A program made the position numbers and the translations under genes. From Terasakiella magnetica (GTDB lineage Bacteria; Pseudomonadota; Alphaproteobacteria; Rhodospirillales; Magnetospirillaceae), in NCBI GenBank assembly GCA_902729415.1, contig CACVCF010000257.1, positions 1-37,695 of the forward strand: a stretch of DNA of 37,695 nt, read 5' to 3'. Shown here in pieces: positions 27,192 to 35,895 of this stretch. The notes under the pieces were generated by a model. That model saw only the letters and a list, made by a program, of their open reading frames with translations, was not told where the DNA came from and ran no database searches. Positions within the stretch are counted from its first letter, which is position 1. Each line of letters starts with the position of its first letter.

Positions 27192-27683
27192 TCAGTTGGT
27201 CGTCGACGGCAAAGGCTTGTCGAGATAACCGCGCTTGGCACGGCCTTGCTGGATAATCATATCCAGCAGATCTTCGATCACCACCGCATCCTGGGTATAG
27301 CGGATCTCGGCGCCGGGCTTCAAAGTGTCGTCATCGCCGCCGGGCTTGAGCTCGATGAACTTGGCCCCCAGCAGCCCATCGGTGAAGATCACGGCGGCGG
27401 TATCGACGGCCAGCGGAATACCGTTGCGGATTTGAAGAGTGAGAATGGCCCGGTACTGAGGGTCCAGCCCCTGCTCGATCACCCGGCCAACCAAGGTGCC
27501 GGACATGCGGACAGCACTGCCCACCGTAATACCGTCGGCATGGTTAAAACGGGCGGAGACCCGGTAGCCCTCAGCCGAATCGGTGGATGTGCCCCCCACC
27601 AGATAGGCCAGCATCAGCAGCAGGGCGCCACCGATCACGACGCCTCCCCCGATCGCGGTATCGCGGTCGCCGCGGCTGGCCAT
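27192..27683 (-). CDS. Second MlaD-like MCE protein
   Basis: A 163-residue paralogue of the preceding gene with the same plan: TM helix (about 10-30), MCE domain (YRVSARFNHADGITVGSAVRMSGTLVGRV to TDGLLGAKFIELKPG), and a C-terminal helix with IEDLLDMIIQQG. It differs at most positions from its neighbour, so the duplication is old. It may form mixed rings with MlaD or serve another transporter. It lies 26 bases after NDUFA12 and probably in the same transcript. Confidence 0.85.
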   Translation of the reverse strand: MASRGDRDTAIGGGVVIGGALLLMLAYLVGGTSTDSAEGYRVSARFNHADGITVGSAVRMSGTLVGRVIEQGLDPQYRAILTLQIRNGIPLAVDTAAVIFTDGLLGAKFIELKPGGDDDTLKPGAEIRYTQDAVVIEDLLDMIIQQGRAKRGYLDKPLPSTTN

Positions 27684-27709
27684 ATCGGCTTACTCCCCCC
27701 TGCCGCGGA

Positions 27710-28060
27710 TCAAGGGCGCCAGGCCTCGTAATCCCCGGTGGCACGGTCGCGCTGCCCTCCCGCCAGATCATGGCCCGGCGGCAGATAAGCCTCGGGCGTG
27801 CCGGTTTTGTTGGACTGGTGCGGCTTTTGCCAGTCGCGGCGGCCTTCGGCCGACAGCGGCACATCGCTGGTATAGTGCAGCCAGACATGCCATTCCGGCG
27901 GAACCTTCGAGGCGTCGGCCTTGCCCTTATAGAGCACCCAGCGCTTGGTCCGCCGCCCCTTCGCGGGGGCGCGCTCGGTGAAATAGCGGTTGCCGTCGGC
28001 ATCGGTACCGACCAACTTGCCCTTGGCCCAGGTGAAAAGCAGGGTGCCCAGCGTCGCCAT
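27710..28060 (-). CDS. NDUFA12-family NADH:ubiquinone oxidoreductase subunit
   Basis: The 116-residue product resembles mitochondrial NDUFA12 (B17.2), an accessory subunit of complex I kept in alphaproteobacteria. Family residues include LFTWAKGKLVGTDADGNRYF, RRWVLYKG-like TKRWVLYKGK, VPPEWHVWLHYTSDVP and the end TGDYEAWRP. It acts at the matrix/cytoplasmic arm. Three tandem ATGs (28066, 28063, 28060) precede the domain; GAGG directly before the first gives best spacing to the third. It heads the reverse-strand group with the two mlaD genes. Confidence 0.9.
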   Translation of the reverse strand: MATLGTLLFTWAKGKLVGTDADGNRYFTERAPAKGRRTKRWVLYKGKADASKVPPEWHVWLHYTSDVPLSAEGRRDWQKPHQSNKTGTPEAYLPPGHDLAGGQRDRATGDYEAWRP

Positions 28061-28263
28061 CATCATCCTCGCGAAGCAAATGTCGGGCGGACTATAGGCA
28101 AAACCCCCCCTCCCCGTCCAGAGGGGTATATGGAGATTCCGTATTCCGGGATATCTCCGCGCCGCGGTGCCGCCCCCTCACCCCCTATATCTGCCAATTT
28201 CCGCTAAATTTTATCGCAAGATATGGCGAATCCACTGTATGTCGTAGTTGTGAGTTTTTTGTG

Positions 28264-28275
28264 AACAACATCTTG
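28264..28275 (+). promoter_or_regulatory. NrdR-like box 1 upstream of nrdJ
   Basis: ACAACATCTTG (28265-28275) repeats exactly the core of box 2, 60 bases downstream. It overlaps the putative -35 element by three bases, a position suited to repression. The sequence fits the pattern aCAAsATsTTGt seen in NrdR boxes of ribonucleotide reductase genes. Confidence 0.55.
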
Positions 28276-28300
28276 ACGCCACGCCCCCTGGTGACATAGC
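28273..28300 (+). promoter_or_regulatory. Putative sigma-70 promoter of nrdJ
   Basis: TTGACG (28273-28278, five of six) is followed after 16 bases by CATAGC (28295-28300, three of six). The start would be near 28307, giving a leader of about 138 bases. The remainder of the 380-base gap upstream (28061-28263) has an imperfect inverted repeat GGAGAT/ATCTCC (28132-28158) and no gene. Confidence 0.45.
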
Positions 28301-28321
28301 CTGCGTCTTCGTCGAGGGAGA

Positions 28322-28339
28322 GCCACAACATCTTGTGGC
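28322..28339 (+). promoter_or_regulatory. NrdR-like palindrome box 2
   Basis: GCCACAA and TTGTGGC flank CATC, a perfect 7-bp inverted repeat. It lies just after the predicted transcription start. NrdR, an ATP/dATP-sensing zinc-finger repressor, binds pairs of such boxes before nrd genes. The spacing of 60 bases is longer than the usual two or three helical turns. Confidence 0.6.
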
Positions 28340-28444
28340 AGGCAGGGGATTGGGGGGACGTTCCGGGAGGGGCGTGATTTCCTTTGTCTTTCCTCTCTTT
28401 CGACCGAGCGTCGTCTTAAAGACCAGTCGAATAGAGGGAAGATC

Positions 28445-31400
28445 ATGCGGGTCCAACGTCACTTCACCAAGAGCGGCGAGTCGGCTTATGCCGGAATCGA
28501 GTTCCGTAAGACCACCAGTGAAATTCGTAACCCTGACGGCTCGGTGGTGTTCTCCGCCGAAAATATCGATGTTCCGTCCGACTGGTCGCAGGTTGCCTGC
28601 GACGTTCTGGCGCAGAAGTACTTCCGCAAGGCGGGCATCCCCGCAGCGTTGAAGCGCGTGCCGGAAAAGGGCATGCCCGACTGGCTGTGCCGCCACGAGC
28701 CCGACACCGAAAAGCTGGCCCAGTTGCCGGAAAAAGAGCGGATTGTCGGCGAGCAGAGCGCGCGCCAGGTCTTCGACCGTCTGGCCGGAACCTGGACCTA
28801 TTGGGGCTGGAAGGGCGGCTATTTCAACGCCGAGGACGACGCCCGCGCCTTCCATGACGAGATGGCCCACATGCTGGCCCGTCAGATGGGCGCCCCCAAT
28901 TCTCCCCAGTGGTTCAATACCGGCCTGCACTGGGCCTATGGCATCGACGGCCCCGGCCAGGGCCATTCCTATGTGGATCATAAGACCGGCAAGCTGGTGC
29001 GTTCGAAGTCCGCTTACGAGCACCCGCAGCCCCACGCCTGCTTCATTCAGTCCATTGAAGACGACCTCGTCAACGAGGGCGGCATCATGGATCTGTGGGT
29101 GCGCGAAGCGCGCCTGTTCAAGTATGGCTCGGGCACCGGCACCAATTTCTCCAAGCTGCGCGGCGAGGGCGAGAAGCTGTCCGGCGGCGGGCGCTCGTCC
29201 GGCCTGATGAGCTTCCTCAAGATCGGTGACCGCGCGGCGGGCGCCATCAAGTCGGGCGGCACCACCCGGCGCGCCGCCAAGATGGTGGTGGTGGACGTGG
29301 ACCATCCCGACATCGAGAAGTTCATCGAGTGGAAGGTGCGCGAAGAGCAGAAGGTGGCCGCTTTGGTGGCTGGCTCACGCCTCGCCGCCCGGACGCTGAC
29401 CGAGGTCATGGCCGCCTGCCGCGAATGGGACGGCGCCGACGGCGAATCCCGCTTCGACCCCAAGATCAACAAGCGCCTGAAGAAGGCCATCATCGACGGC
29501 CGCAAGTGCGAGATCCCCGAGAACTATATCCAGCGGGTGATCCAGTTCGCGCGTCAAGGCTATACCCAGATCGACTTCCCGGTGATGGATACCGATTGGG
29601 ATTCCGAGGCCTATCTCACCGTTTCCGGCCAGAACTCCAACAATTCGGTCCGTGTCGATAACGGCTTTCTCAATGCCGTGATCAATGACGCCGACTGGCA
29701 CCTGAAGCATCGCAACTCGACCAAGACATCCAAGACCCTGAAGGCCCGCGATTTGTGGGAACAGATCGGTGAAGCCGCCTGGGCCTGCGCCGATCCGGGT
29801 ATCCAGTTCGACACCACCATCAACGAATGGCACACCTGCCCGGAATCGGGGCGCATCAACGCCTCCAATCCGTGCTCGGAATACATGTTCCTGGACGATA
29901 CCGCCTGCAATCTGGCGTCCTTGAACCTGCTGTGCTTCCGCCAGGCCGACGGCAACTTCGACGTCGAGGGCTATCGCCACGCCGTGCGGCTGTGGACCAT
30001 GGTGCTGGAAATCTCGGTGCTGATGGCCCAATTCCCCAGCCCGCGCATCGCCGAGCTATCCTACGAATTCCGCACACTGGGCCTGGGCTATGCCAATGTC
30101 GGCGGCCTGCTGATGGCCTCGGGCATTCCCTATGACAGCGACCGGGGCCGCGCCCTGATCGGCGCCATCAGCGCCCTGATGACCGGCGAGACCTATGCCA
30201 CCTCGGCCGAGATGGCCGAGGAACTGGGGCCGTTCGAAGGCTTCGAGAAGAACCGCAACGCCATGCTGCGGGTCATCAAGAATCATCGCCGTGCCGCCCA
30301 TGGTATGGGCACCGGCTATGAGGGCCTGTCCATCACCCCGGTGCCGCTGGATGCCGCCAACTGCCCCGATGCCGCCCTGCTGGCGGCGGCACGTCAGGCC
30401 TGGGACGAGGCGCTGGCCAAGGGCGAGAAGCACGGCTTCCGCAACGCCCAGACCACCGTGGTCGCTCCCACCGGCACCATCGGTCTGGTGATGGATTGCG
30501 ACACCACCGGCATCGAACCCGACTTTGCCCTGGTCAAGTTCAAGAAGCTGGCGGGCGGCGGCTATTTCAAGATCATCAACCGCATGGTGATCGAGGCCCT
30601 GCGCACCCTGGGCTACCCGGAAGGCGACATCGCCGAGATCATCCGCTATGCGGTGGGCCACGCCAGCTTGCGCGGCGCCCCCCATGTCAACCACGACAGC
30701 CTGAAGGCCAAGGGCTTCGACGACGCCACCCTGGAAAAGCTGGAAGGCCAGCTGGCCAGCGCCTTCGACATCAAGTTCGTGTTCAACAAATACGGCCTGG
30801 GCGAACAGTTCTGCACCGAAAAGCTGGGCATTCCCGCCGAGCGTCTGAACGACTACACCTTTGACATGCTGGCGTGGCTGGGCTTTACCCGCGAACAGAT
30901 CGACGCCGCCAACGCCTATGTTACCGGCGCCATGACCCTGGAAGGCGCGCCCTTCCTCAAGGACGAGCATCTGCCGGTGTTCGATTGCGCCAGCCCTTGC
31001 GGCCGCATCGGCAAGCGTTATCTGTCGGTGGACAGCCATATCCGCATGATGGCCGCCGCCCAGCCCTTCATCTCGGGCGCCATCTCCAAGACCATCAACA
31101 TGGCCAATTCGGCCTCGGTCGAGGATTGCAAGGCCGCGTACATGCTGTCGTGGCGCCTGGGCATCAAGGCCAACGCGCTGTACCGCGATGGTTCCAAGCT
31201 CAGCCAGCCGCTCCAGGCCGCCCTACTCGATGACGCCGGCGAACTGGCCGACGATCTGGCCGACGCCTCCGCGACGGCGCGGACCGAGATCGTGGCCGAG
31301 CGCATGGTGGAGCGGATGATCCAGGCCAGCCGCCGCACCAAGCTGCCCGACCGCCGCAAGGGCTACACCCAAAAGGCCATCGTCGGCGGCCACAAGGTCT

Positions 31401-32092
31401 ACCTGCGTACCGGCGAATACGAAGACGGCAAGCTGGGCGAGATCTTCATCGACATGCACAAGGAAGGCGCCGCCTTCCGCGCCATGATGAACAATTTCGC
31501 CATCGCCATCTCGGTGGGCCTGCAATACGGCGTGCCGCTGGAGGAATTCGTCGAGGCCTTCACCTTCACCCGCTTCGAGCCTTCAGGGATGGTGGAAGGC
31601 AACGACACCATCAAGATGTCGTCGTCGATCCTGGACTACATCTTCCGCGAGCTGGCCATCTCTTACCTGGGACGCAACGACCTCGCCCATGTAGAGCCCG
31701 CCGACCTGCTGCCCGATACCGTCGGCCGCGGCGCCTCGGAAAGTCAGCTCGAAGCCCAGACCCAACAAATGGCCGTAGTCGAGCGCGTGGCATCCAAGGG
31801 CTATGTCCGCTCCAACCTGCTGTTCCTCAAGCGGGGCGCCGCGCCCTCGTCACTGTCGGCCGATATCTCCGGCGGCATGCAGATGGCGGCGGGAGCAGCC
31901 ACTGCGGTCAGCATGACCATGGATGCCGAAGTCCTGTTGCAGGAATTCGACGCCCGTGCCGAACAGATCCGCACCGCCCGCATGAAGGGCTATGAGGGCG
32001 ACGCCTGCCCTGAATGCGGCAACTTCACCTTGGTCCGCAACGGCACCTGCCTCAAATGCGACACCTGCGGTGGCACCACCGGCTGCTCATAA
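28445..32092 (+). CDS. nrdJ: Adenosylcobalamin-dependent (class II) ribonucleotide reductase
   Basis: It reduces ribonucleotides to deoxyribonucleotides using adenosylcobalamin, with or without oxygen. The 1215-residue protein has the active-site redox Cys199 (PHACFIQS) paired with Cys488. The radical site is NPCSE (475-479, thiyl Cys477); the N-C-E triad and 11-residue spacing to Cys488 match class II enzymes such as that of Thermotoga. A zinc-ribbon-like tail of CxxC pairs (Cys1188, 1191, 1202, 1205, 1208, 1214) probably re-reduces the active site. The length is that of the long alphaproteobacterial form, which has about 400 residues beyond the catalytic barrel. ATG 28445 follows GAGGGAAG. 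Operator and promoter are described separately; a strong terminator follows. Confidence 0.96.
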   Translation: MRVQRHFTKSGESAYAGIEFRKTTSEIRNPDGSVVFSAENIDVPSDWSQVACDVLAQKYFRKAGIPAALKRVPEKGMPDWLCRHEPDTEKLAQLPEKERIVGEQSARQVFDRLAGTWTYWGWKGGYFNAEDDARAFHDEMAHMLARQMGAPNSPQWFNTGLHWAYGIDGPGQGHSYVDHKTGKLVRSKSAYEHPQPHACFIQSIEDDLVNEGGIMDLWVREARLFKYGSGTGTNFSKLRGEGEKLSGGGRSSGLMSFLKIGDRAAGAIKSGGTTRRAAKMVVVDVDHPDIEKFIEWKVREEQKVAALVAGSRLAARTLTEVMAACREWDGADGESRFDPKINKRLKKAIIDGRKCEIPENYIQRVIQFARQGYTQIDFPVMDTDWDSEAYLTVSGQNSNNSVRVDNGFLNAVINDADWHLKHRNSTKTSKTLKARDLWEQIGEAAWACADPGIQFDTTINEWHTCPESGRINASNPCSEYMFLDDTACNLASLNLLCFRQADGNFDVEGYRHAVRLWTMVLEISVLMAQFPSPRIAELSYEFRTLGLGYANVGGLLMASGIPYDSDRGRALIGAISALMTGETYATSAEMAEELGPFEGFEKNRNAMLRVIKNHRRAAHGMGTGYEGLSITPVPLDAANCPDAALLAAARQAWDEALAKGEKHGFRNAQTTVVAPTGTIGLVMDCDTTGIEPDFALVKFKKLAGGGYFKIINRMVIEALRTLGYPEGDIAEIIRYAVGHASLRGAPHVNHDSLKAKGFDDATLEKLEGQLASAFDIKFVFNKYGLGEQFCTEKLGIPAERLNDYTFDMLAWLGFTREQIDAANAYVTGAMTLEGAPFLKDEHLPVFDCASPCGRIGKRYLSVDSHIRMMAAAQPFISGAISKTINMANSASVEDCKAAYMLSWRLGIKANALYRDGSKLSQPLQAALLDDAGELADDLADASATARTEIVAERMVERMIQASRRTKLPDRRKGYTQKAIVGGHKVYLRTGEYEDGKLGEIFIDMHKEGAAFRAMMNNFAIAISVGLQYGVPLEEFVEAFTFTRFEPSGMVEGNDTIKMSSSILDYIFRELAISYLGRNDLAHVEPADLLPDTVGRGASESQLEAQTQQMAVVERVASKGYVRSNLLFLKRGAAPSSLSADISGGMQMAAGAATAVSMTMDAEVLLQEFDARAEQIRTARMKGYEGDACPECGNFTLVRNGTCLKCDTCGGTTGCS

Positions 32093-32120
32093 GCCGCCGG
32101 GACCACGTCACATCAAAAAG

Positions 32121-32148
32121 AAAGGGGCGCCTTCGGGCGCCCCTTTTT
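32121..32148 (+). terminator. Rho-independent terminator of nrdJ
   Basis: AAAGGGGCGCC (32121-32131), a TTCG loop and GGCGCCCCTTT (32136-32146) continue into TT, making a five-base T run. It starts 29 bases after the nrdJ stop. This is the clearest classical terminator in the window. The A run on the left side would let it act also on the reverse-strand gene ending at 32171. Confidence 0.92.
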
Positions 32149-32170
32149 CATTGGCAGTCCTGGTCTTAAA

Positions 32171-32275
32171 TCAGCGCTTCATCTGGCCGATGACAAACCA
32201 CGCCAGACCGCCGGTCACGGCAACGATCGCAATCAGAAAGCCCAGAGCGATGCGGGCATTATCATCAATGACCAT
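32171..32275 (-). CDS. Unannotated 34-residue single-pass membrane peptide
   Basis: ATG 32275 follows GGGGAGG five bases upstream, a near-perfect ribosome site. The product MVIDDNAR... has an acidic start, one hydrophobic helix (about residues 9-29, with Gly-Gly and Trp) and a basic end QMKR. That predicts a small membrane subunit with its C-terminus in the cytoplasm. It has the size of accessory subunits of terminal oxidases or electron-transfer complexes, but I recognise no family. An FNR-type box with a well-placed -10 lies upstream. It converges on the nrdJ terminator. It is below usual gene-finder length limits. Confidence 0.65.
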   Translation of the reverse strand: MVIDDNARIALGFLIAIVAVTGGLAWFVIGQMKR

Positions 32276-32315
32276 CGAGTCCTCCCCCAATCCGGTTAAA
32301 CATGACAAAGGTCAA

Positions 32316-32357
32316 AGTGTAACAGCCCTTTCCGGGGGGGGCGTTGATCTGAATCAG
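32316..32357 (-). promoter_or_regulatory. FNR-type box and promoter of the small membrane peptide
   Basis: TTGATCTGAATCAG (32344-32357) matches nine of ten fixed positions of the FNR/FixK box TTGAT-N4-ATCAA. On the reverse strand TACACT (32321-32316), preceded by TGT as an extended -10, predicts a start at 32309. That puts the box centre exactly at -41.5, the class II activator position. On the forward strand TTTAAT (32382-32387) would place it near -43.5 for the gene at 32492, so control in that direction is also possible. Confidence 0.6.
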
Positions 32358-32491
32358 CGCCGTTCGGGATATCCACATTTTTTTAATGGTCATAAGAGTG
32401 TCATCGTCACAATCTTGAAAGTTGATGACCTTCGGCCTATGATTTGCCTTTACGGCGAACCGTCGGCACCACCATCAGGGAAGGTTTCCGT

Positions 32492-32926
32492 ATGGCTCAT
32501 CCCCAGTGCACCGGATTTAGCATTACAGAAGCCAGTGCAGTCGCGCTTTTCGCGGTTGCGGCCGAGTTAGATTGCGCTGAAGACGCAGCGACCTTCACCG
32601 GAGCCCTCGATATCAACCGCCAAGTCTGGCAGACCCTTGCCCGCTTGGCTGAGGATCTGGATTGGAGTTTTCCCGACCGCGCCACCATCAATCGGGCGTT
32701 GCGGACCTCGGGCCAAGCCCGCATGCGCGGCAATGACCACTTGGTTCAGGCCTTGATCGACATCAACCGGCAGGTATCCCAGGAACTGGCCATGGGGAGC
32801 AATCTGGATGGGTTGCACAAACAGGCGGTTTCGATGTGGCAGGACACGGGGTTGCGGTTGGATCAGTGGCTGGCCAATGAAATCAGCCGTGGCGTTCGAC
32901 ATCCCCCTGAACCTCGTCCCCTTTAA
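32492..32926 (+). CDS. FlaF-like helical protein
   Basis: A 144-residue soluble, helical protein. Residues about 37-75 (ALDINRQVWQTLARLAEDLDW, then FPDRATINRAL) recall FlaF, the alphaproteobacterial regulator needed for flagellin secretion and translation, which has a similar N-R-x-x-W-x-x-L segment. The likeness is partial and a second similar stretch follows (IDINRQVSQEL), suggesting an internal repeat. No flagellar genes are in the window. ATG 32492 has GGAAGG upstream; the frame is open to 32444. A 6-bp inverted repeat GTCATC/GATGAC (32400-32429) lies in its leader. Its end overlaps the DUF983 gene by 44 bases. Confidence 0.55.
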   Translation: MAHPQCTGFSITEASAVALFAVAAELDCAEDAATFTGALDINRQVWQTLARLAEDLDWSFPDRATINRALRTSGQARMRGNDHLVQALIDINRQVSQELAMGSNLDGLHKQAVSMWQDTGLRLDQWLANEISRGVRHPPEPRPL

Positions 32927-33335
32927 GACCCAAGGCCCACATCAGGCCGATCACCCCGCCTTTGACCCGTGGCAGCAAGCGCCAGATCAACAGCCCCATG
33001 CCCACCAGCGCCACCGCCAGAGTGGGGGCAAGCGGCGGATGCCACGTCTGTTCGGCCATCAGCAAGATCGGCACCGCCACATGCCCCGCGATCAGAACGG
33101 TGAAATAAGCCGGGCCGTCATCGGCCTTGATCCGCCCCAATTCCTCGCCGCACTGAGAACAGCAGCGCCGCACCCCTAGATAGCCTTCCATGGATTCGCC
33201 AATCCCACAGCGGGGACAGCGGCGCATCAGCCCCCGCAGAATGGCCAGCCCCACCTGTCGCCCCCCCGGAGCAACCGGCGGCGGCACCGGCACCGAAGCG
33301 GGGGTGCAAGGGGGAATACGAAGACGCTGGGGCAT
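32883..33335 (-). CDS. DUF983 zinc-ribbon membrane protein
   Basis: A 150-residue protein. An N-terminal Pro-rich stretch (about 10-30) precedes a zinc ribbon RRCPRCGIGESMEGYLGVRRCCSQCGEEL (two CxxC pairs, about 38-66). The family box ADDGPAYFTVLIAGH follows, running into two membrane helices (about 75-95 and 103-122). DUF983 proteins are common in alphaproteobacteria, some beside cytochrome oxidase genes, and their role is not known. ATG 33335 has GGAGG four bases upstream; the frame is open to 33428. Confidence 0.88.
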   Translation of the reverse strand: MPQRLRIPPCTPASVPVPPPVAPGGRQVGLAILRGLMRRCPRCGIGESMEGYLGVRRCCSQCGEELGRIKADDGPAYFTVLIAGHVAVPILLMAEQTWHPPLAPTLAVALVGMGLLIWRLLPRVKGGVIGLMWALGLKGDEVQGDVERHG

Positions 33336-33489
33336 GAAACCTCCATGCGAATGGGATGCAGTCTCAGGAGAGGTGGGGAGTGCGGCGGCGGATTGCCAGC
33401 GGCAAACACTTGATACGACATTCCCCATGACGGCGTGGATGGTTGCGGGCCAATTCTCTCCGCATCTCCAATTACAGCATGGCGGGCGG

Positions 33490-33570
33490 ATGGCCTACAT
33501 CATGATGAACAGGCCGAACGGGACGCTGTATGTCGGCATCACCGGCAAGCTTGCGCGGCGGGTCTGGGCG
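33490..33570 (+). pseudogene. Remnant of a GIY-YIG nuclease gene
   Basis: Residues YIMMNRPNGTLYVGITGKL followed by ARRVW match the first 25 or so residues of UPF0213/YhbQ-type GIY-YIG endonucleases, including the name motif (YI-M and YVGI). Right after ARRVW the similarity stops where the usual H-R-G-x-F-T part should follow. The frame then enters a hairpin and the antisense of fumA. About 60 residues of the domain, including the catalytic Glu, are missing, so it cannot be active. Confidence 0.65.
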
Positions 33571-33601
33571 ACAGCCCATCCGCATGCGCGGACAGGCTGT
33601 C
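33570..33601. terminator. Hairpin downstream of fumA
   Basis: GACAGCC (33570-33576) pairs with GGCTGTC (33595-33601), and inside it CCGC (33580-33583) with GCGG (33588-33591), with symmetrical 3-base internal loops. It begins 11 bases after the fumA stop in the reverse direction and has no T run. It probably ends or protects the fumA message. Confidence 0.5.
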
Positions 33602-33611
33602 ATCCTCATTT

Positions 33612-35228
33612 TCAGTGCGCGAATTCCGCGAAGAAGTCGTTACCCTTGTCATCGACCACGATGAAGGCGGGGAAGTCGACCACTTCGATGCGCCAGATGG
33701 CTTCCATGCCCAGTTCGGGATACTCGATGACCTCGACCTTCTTGATGCAATCCTGGGCCAGACGGGCGGCGGCGCCGCCGACCGAGCCGAGATAGAAGCC
33801 ACCATGGGCCTTGCAGGCATCGGTCACGGCCTTGGACCGGTTGCCCTTGGCGATCATCAGCATGGAGCCGCCGGCGGCCTGGAACTGCTCGACATAGGAA
33901 TCCATCCGTCCGGCGGTGGTGGGGCCGAACGAGCCCGACGGCAGACCCTCGGGGGTCTTGGCCGGACCAGCGTAATAGACGCCCATCTGCTTGAAGTAGT
34001 CGGGCAGGCCCTCACCCTTGTCCAGGCGCTCCTTCAGCTTGGCATGGGCGATGTCGCGGGCGACGATCATGGGGCCGGTCAGGCTGACGCGGGTCTTGAC
34101 CGGGTACTGGGACAAGGTCTTGCGGATCTCGTCCATGGGGCGGCTGAGATCGATCCTGACCACCTCGCCCGCCAGCTTGGACGGATCGACGTCGGGAAGA
34201 TACTTGGCGGGGTCACGCTCCATGGCCTCGACATAGACGCCATCCTTGGTGATCTTGCCGAGGATCTGACGATCGGCCGAGCACGACACGCCGATGGCCA
34301 CCGGGCACGACGCGCCGTGGCGCGGCAGGCGGATGACGCGGACGTCGTGGCAGAAATACTTGCCGCCGAACTGGGCGCCGATGCCCATGTCCTGGGTCAT
34401 CTTAAGGACGACCTGCTCCAGCTCGACATCGCGGAAGGCCTGGCCGTACTTGTTGCCCGAAGTCGGCAGCGAATCAAGATAGCGAGCCGAAGCCAGCTTG
34501 ACGGTCTTCAGCGCCATTTCCGCCGACAGGCCACCGATGACGATGGCCAGATGATAGGGCGGACAGGCCGAGGTTCCCAACGTCCGGATCTGGGCGTCGA
34601 GGAAGCTGAGCAGCGCCGTCGGGTTCAACAGCGCCTTGGTCTGCTGATAGAGAAAGGTCTTGTTGGCCGAGCCGCCGCCCTTGGCCATGAACATGAACTT
34701 GTAGGCATCGCCGTCGGTGGCGAACAAGTCGATCTGGGCCGGCAGGTTGGTGCCGGTATTGACCTCTTCGTACATGTCCAGCGGCGCCGACTGGGAATAG
34801 CGCAGGTTCAGCTCGGTATAGGCTTCCTGAACGCCCTGGGAGATGGCGGCCTCGTCGCCGCCGCCGGTCCAGATCTGCTGGCCCTTCTTGCCCATGACGA
34901 TGGCGGTGCCGGTGTCTTGGCACATGGGCAGCACGCCCCCCGCCGCGATGCAGGCGTTCTTCAGCAGGTCATAGGCCACGAAGCGGTCGTTGGACGAGGC
35001 CTCGGAATCGTCCAGTATCTTGCGCAGCTGGGCCAGATGGCCGGGCCGCAGCAGATGCGAGGTGTCCTTGATCGCCTCCTTGGTGAGCCGGGTGATCGCC
35101 TCGGGCGCCACCGTCACCACGGTCTTACCGTTGAAAGTGGCGGTGCCGACGCCATCGCTGGTGATCTTGCGATAGGGTGTGTCGTCGTGGGAAAGCGGGA
35201 ACAGCTCGTGGAAAACGAAATCGGCCAT
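33612..35228 (-). CDS. fumA: Fumarate hydratase, class I (iron-sulfur)
   Basis: It interconverts fumarate and malate in the TCA cycle with an oxygen-sensitive [4Fe-4S] cluster. The 538-residue protein has the three cluster cysteines Cys103 ([10 protein letters not shown]), Cys222 (SACPPYHLA) and Cys316 (VSCSADRQ), in close agreement with E. coli FumA spacing. The N-terminal alpha and C-terminal beta parts are fused, as in FumA/FumB; the beta part has [12 protein letters not shown] and [11 protein letters not shown] 35228 begins the usual N-terminus. It lies downstream of sspB on the same strand with a gap of about 120 bases in which I see no strong promoter. Confidence 0.95.
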   Translation of the reverse strand: MADFVFHELFPLSHDDTPYRKITSDGVGTATFNGKTVVTVAPEAITRLTKEAIKDTSHLLRPGHLAQLRKILDDSEASSNDRFVAYDLLKNACIAAGGVLPMCQDTGTAIVMGKKGQQIWTGGGDEAAISQGVQEAYTELNLRYSQSAPLDMYEEVNTGTNLPAQIDLFATDGDAYKFMFMAKGGGSANKTFLYQQTKALLNPTALLSFLDAQIRTLGTSACPPYHLAIVIGGLSAEMALKTVKLASARYLDSLPTSGNKYGQAFRDVELEQVVLKMTQDMGIGAQFGGKYFCHDVRVIRLPRHGASCPVAIGVSCSADRQILGKITKDGVYVEAMERDPAKYLPDVDPSKLAGEVVRIDLSRPMDEIRKTLSQYPVKTRVSLTGPMIVARDIAHAKLKERLDKGEGLPDYFKQMGVYYAGPAKTPEGLPSGSFGPTTAGRMDSYVEQFQAAGGSMLMIAKGNRSKAVTDACKAHGGFYLGSVGGAAARLAQDCIKKVEVIEYPELGMEAIWRIEVVDFPAFIVVDDKGNDFFAEFAH

Positions 35229-35349
35229 GATCAGGTGACCCCGGGCTCAAGAAAAGGGGGAAGCCGCCCTACCCGTTCGAGGGTGGACGGCGGGTCTTGG
35301 TCAAACACCTTTTTGCAGCCCCAGTCAAGCATGAGGGGGCTATTCGTTC

Positions 35350-35847
35350 CTACTTCTTGCGGAACTTGTCCAGCGCCACCACCTTGCCGTCGCCAGAAGA
35401 AGAAGACGGCGGAGGCGGATCGGGCTCATCCGATTGATCGGAGGTGTCGGGCAGTTCGTCCTCGAACTCGTCCAACTCGTCGTCATCCAGGGAAACTGCC
35501 TGGAATTGCAGGCCGAACTTGGCGGAGGGATCGGCAAAGCCGGTCACCGCCGAGAACGGAATGACGAGACGTTCCGACTTGCCCGAGAAGGACAGCGTCA
35601 CCGAAAACCCTTCGTCGGTCACGTCCAGATCCCAGAACTGGTGCTGCAACACGATGGTCATCTCGTCAGGATGGCGCGCCAGCACATAGGTCGGCAGCCC
35701 CACGCCGGGATTGTGGGTACGGAAAGTAACGTAGAAATGATGATCGCCGGGAAGTCCTTGGGTCGCAGCCAGGGTCAGCGCATCACGCACAACGCCGCGC
35801 AACGCGTCTTCCACCATCTTGTCGTAACGCAATTCTTCCAAGGGCAC
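35350..35847 (-). CDS. sspB: ClpXP adaptor SspB (alpha type)
   Basis: SspB binds the ssrA tag on proteins released by tmRNA and delivers them to ClpXP. The 165-residue protein has LRYDKMVEDALRGVV at the start, HFYVTFRTHNPGV, MTIVLQHQFWDLDV, FSVTLSFSGKSERLVIPFSAV and FADPSAKFGLQF. Then comes a long acidic linker (about 120-150) and the ClpX-docking tail VVALDKFRKK. GTG 35847 is chosen because AAGGAAAG lies upstream and the family starts there; the frame reaches a TTG at 35877. It is the next gene after ssrA on the same strand, about 50 bases away. Confidence 0.93.
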   Translation of the reverse strand: MPLEELRYDKMVEDALRGVVRDALTLAATQGLPGDHHFYVTFRTHNPGVGLPTYVLARHPDEMTIVLQHQFWDLDVTDEGFSVTLSFSGKSERLVIPFSAVTGFADPSAKFGLQFQAVSLDDDELDEFEDELPDTSDQSDEPDPPPPSSSSGDGKVVALDKFRKK

Positions 35848-35895
35848 GATCCCGACTTTCCTTTGAAGCGGCGGCAAGCCTGCCGCCGAAAATTA

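Noticed and set aside
28061..28444. Cobalamin riboswitch before nrdJ
   Set aside because: B12-related genes can carry one, but I do not find the conserved B12-box wording or a matching multi-stem fold, and nrdJ itself needs B12, so repression by B12 would make little sense.
33435..35564. A 709-residue forward open frame
   Set aside because: It is the antisense shadow of fumA with typical high-GC read-through composition; the reverse strand has all fumarase cysteines.
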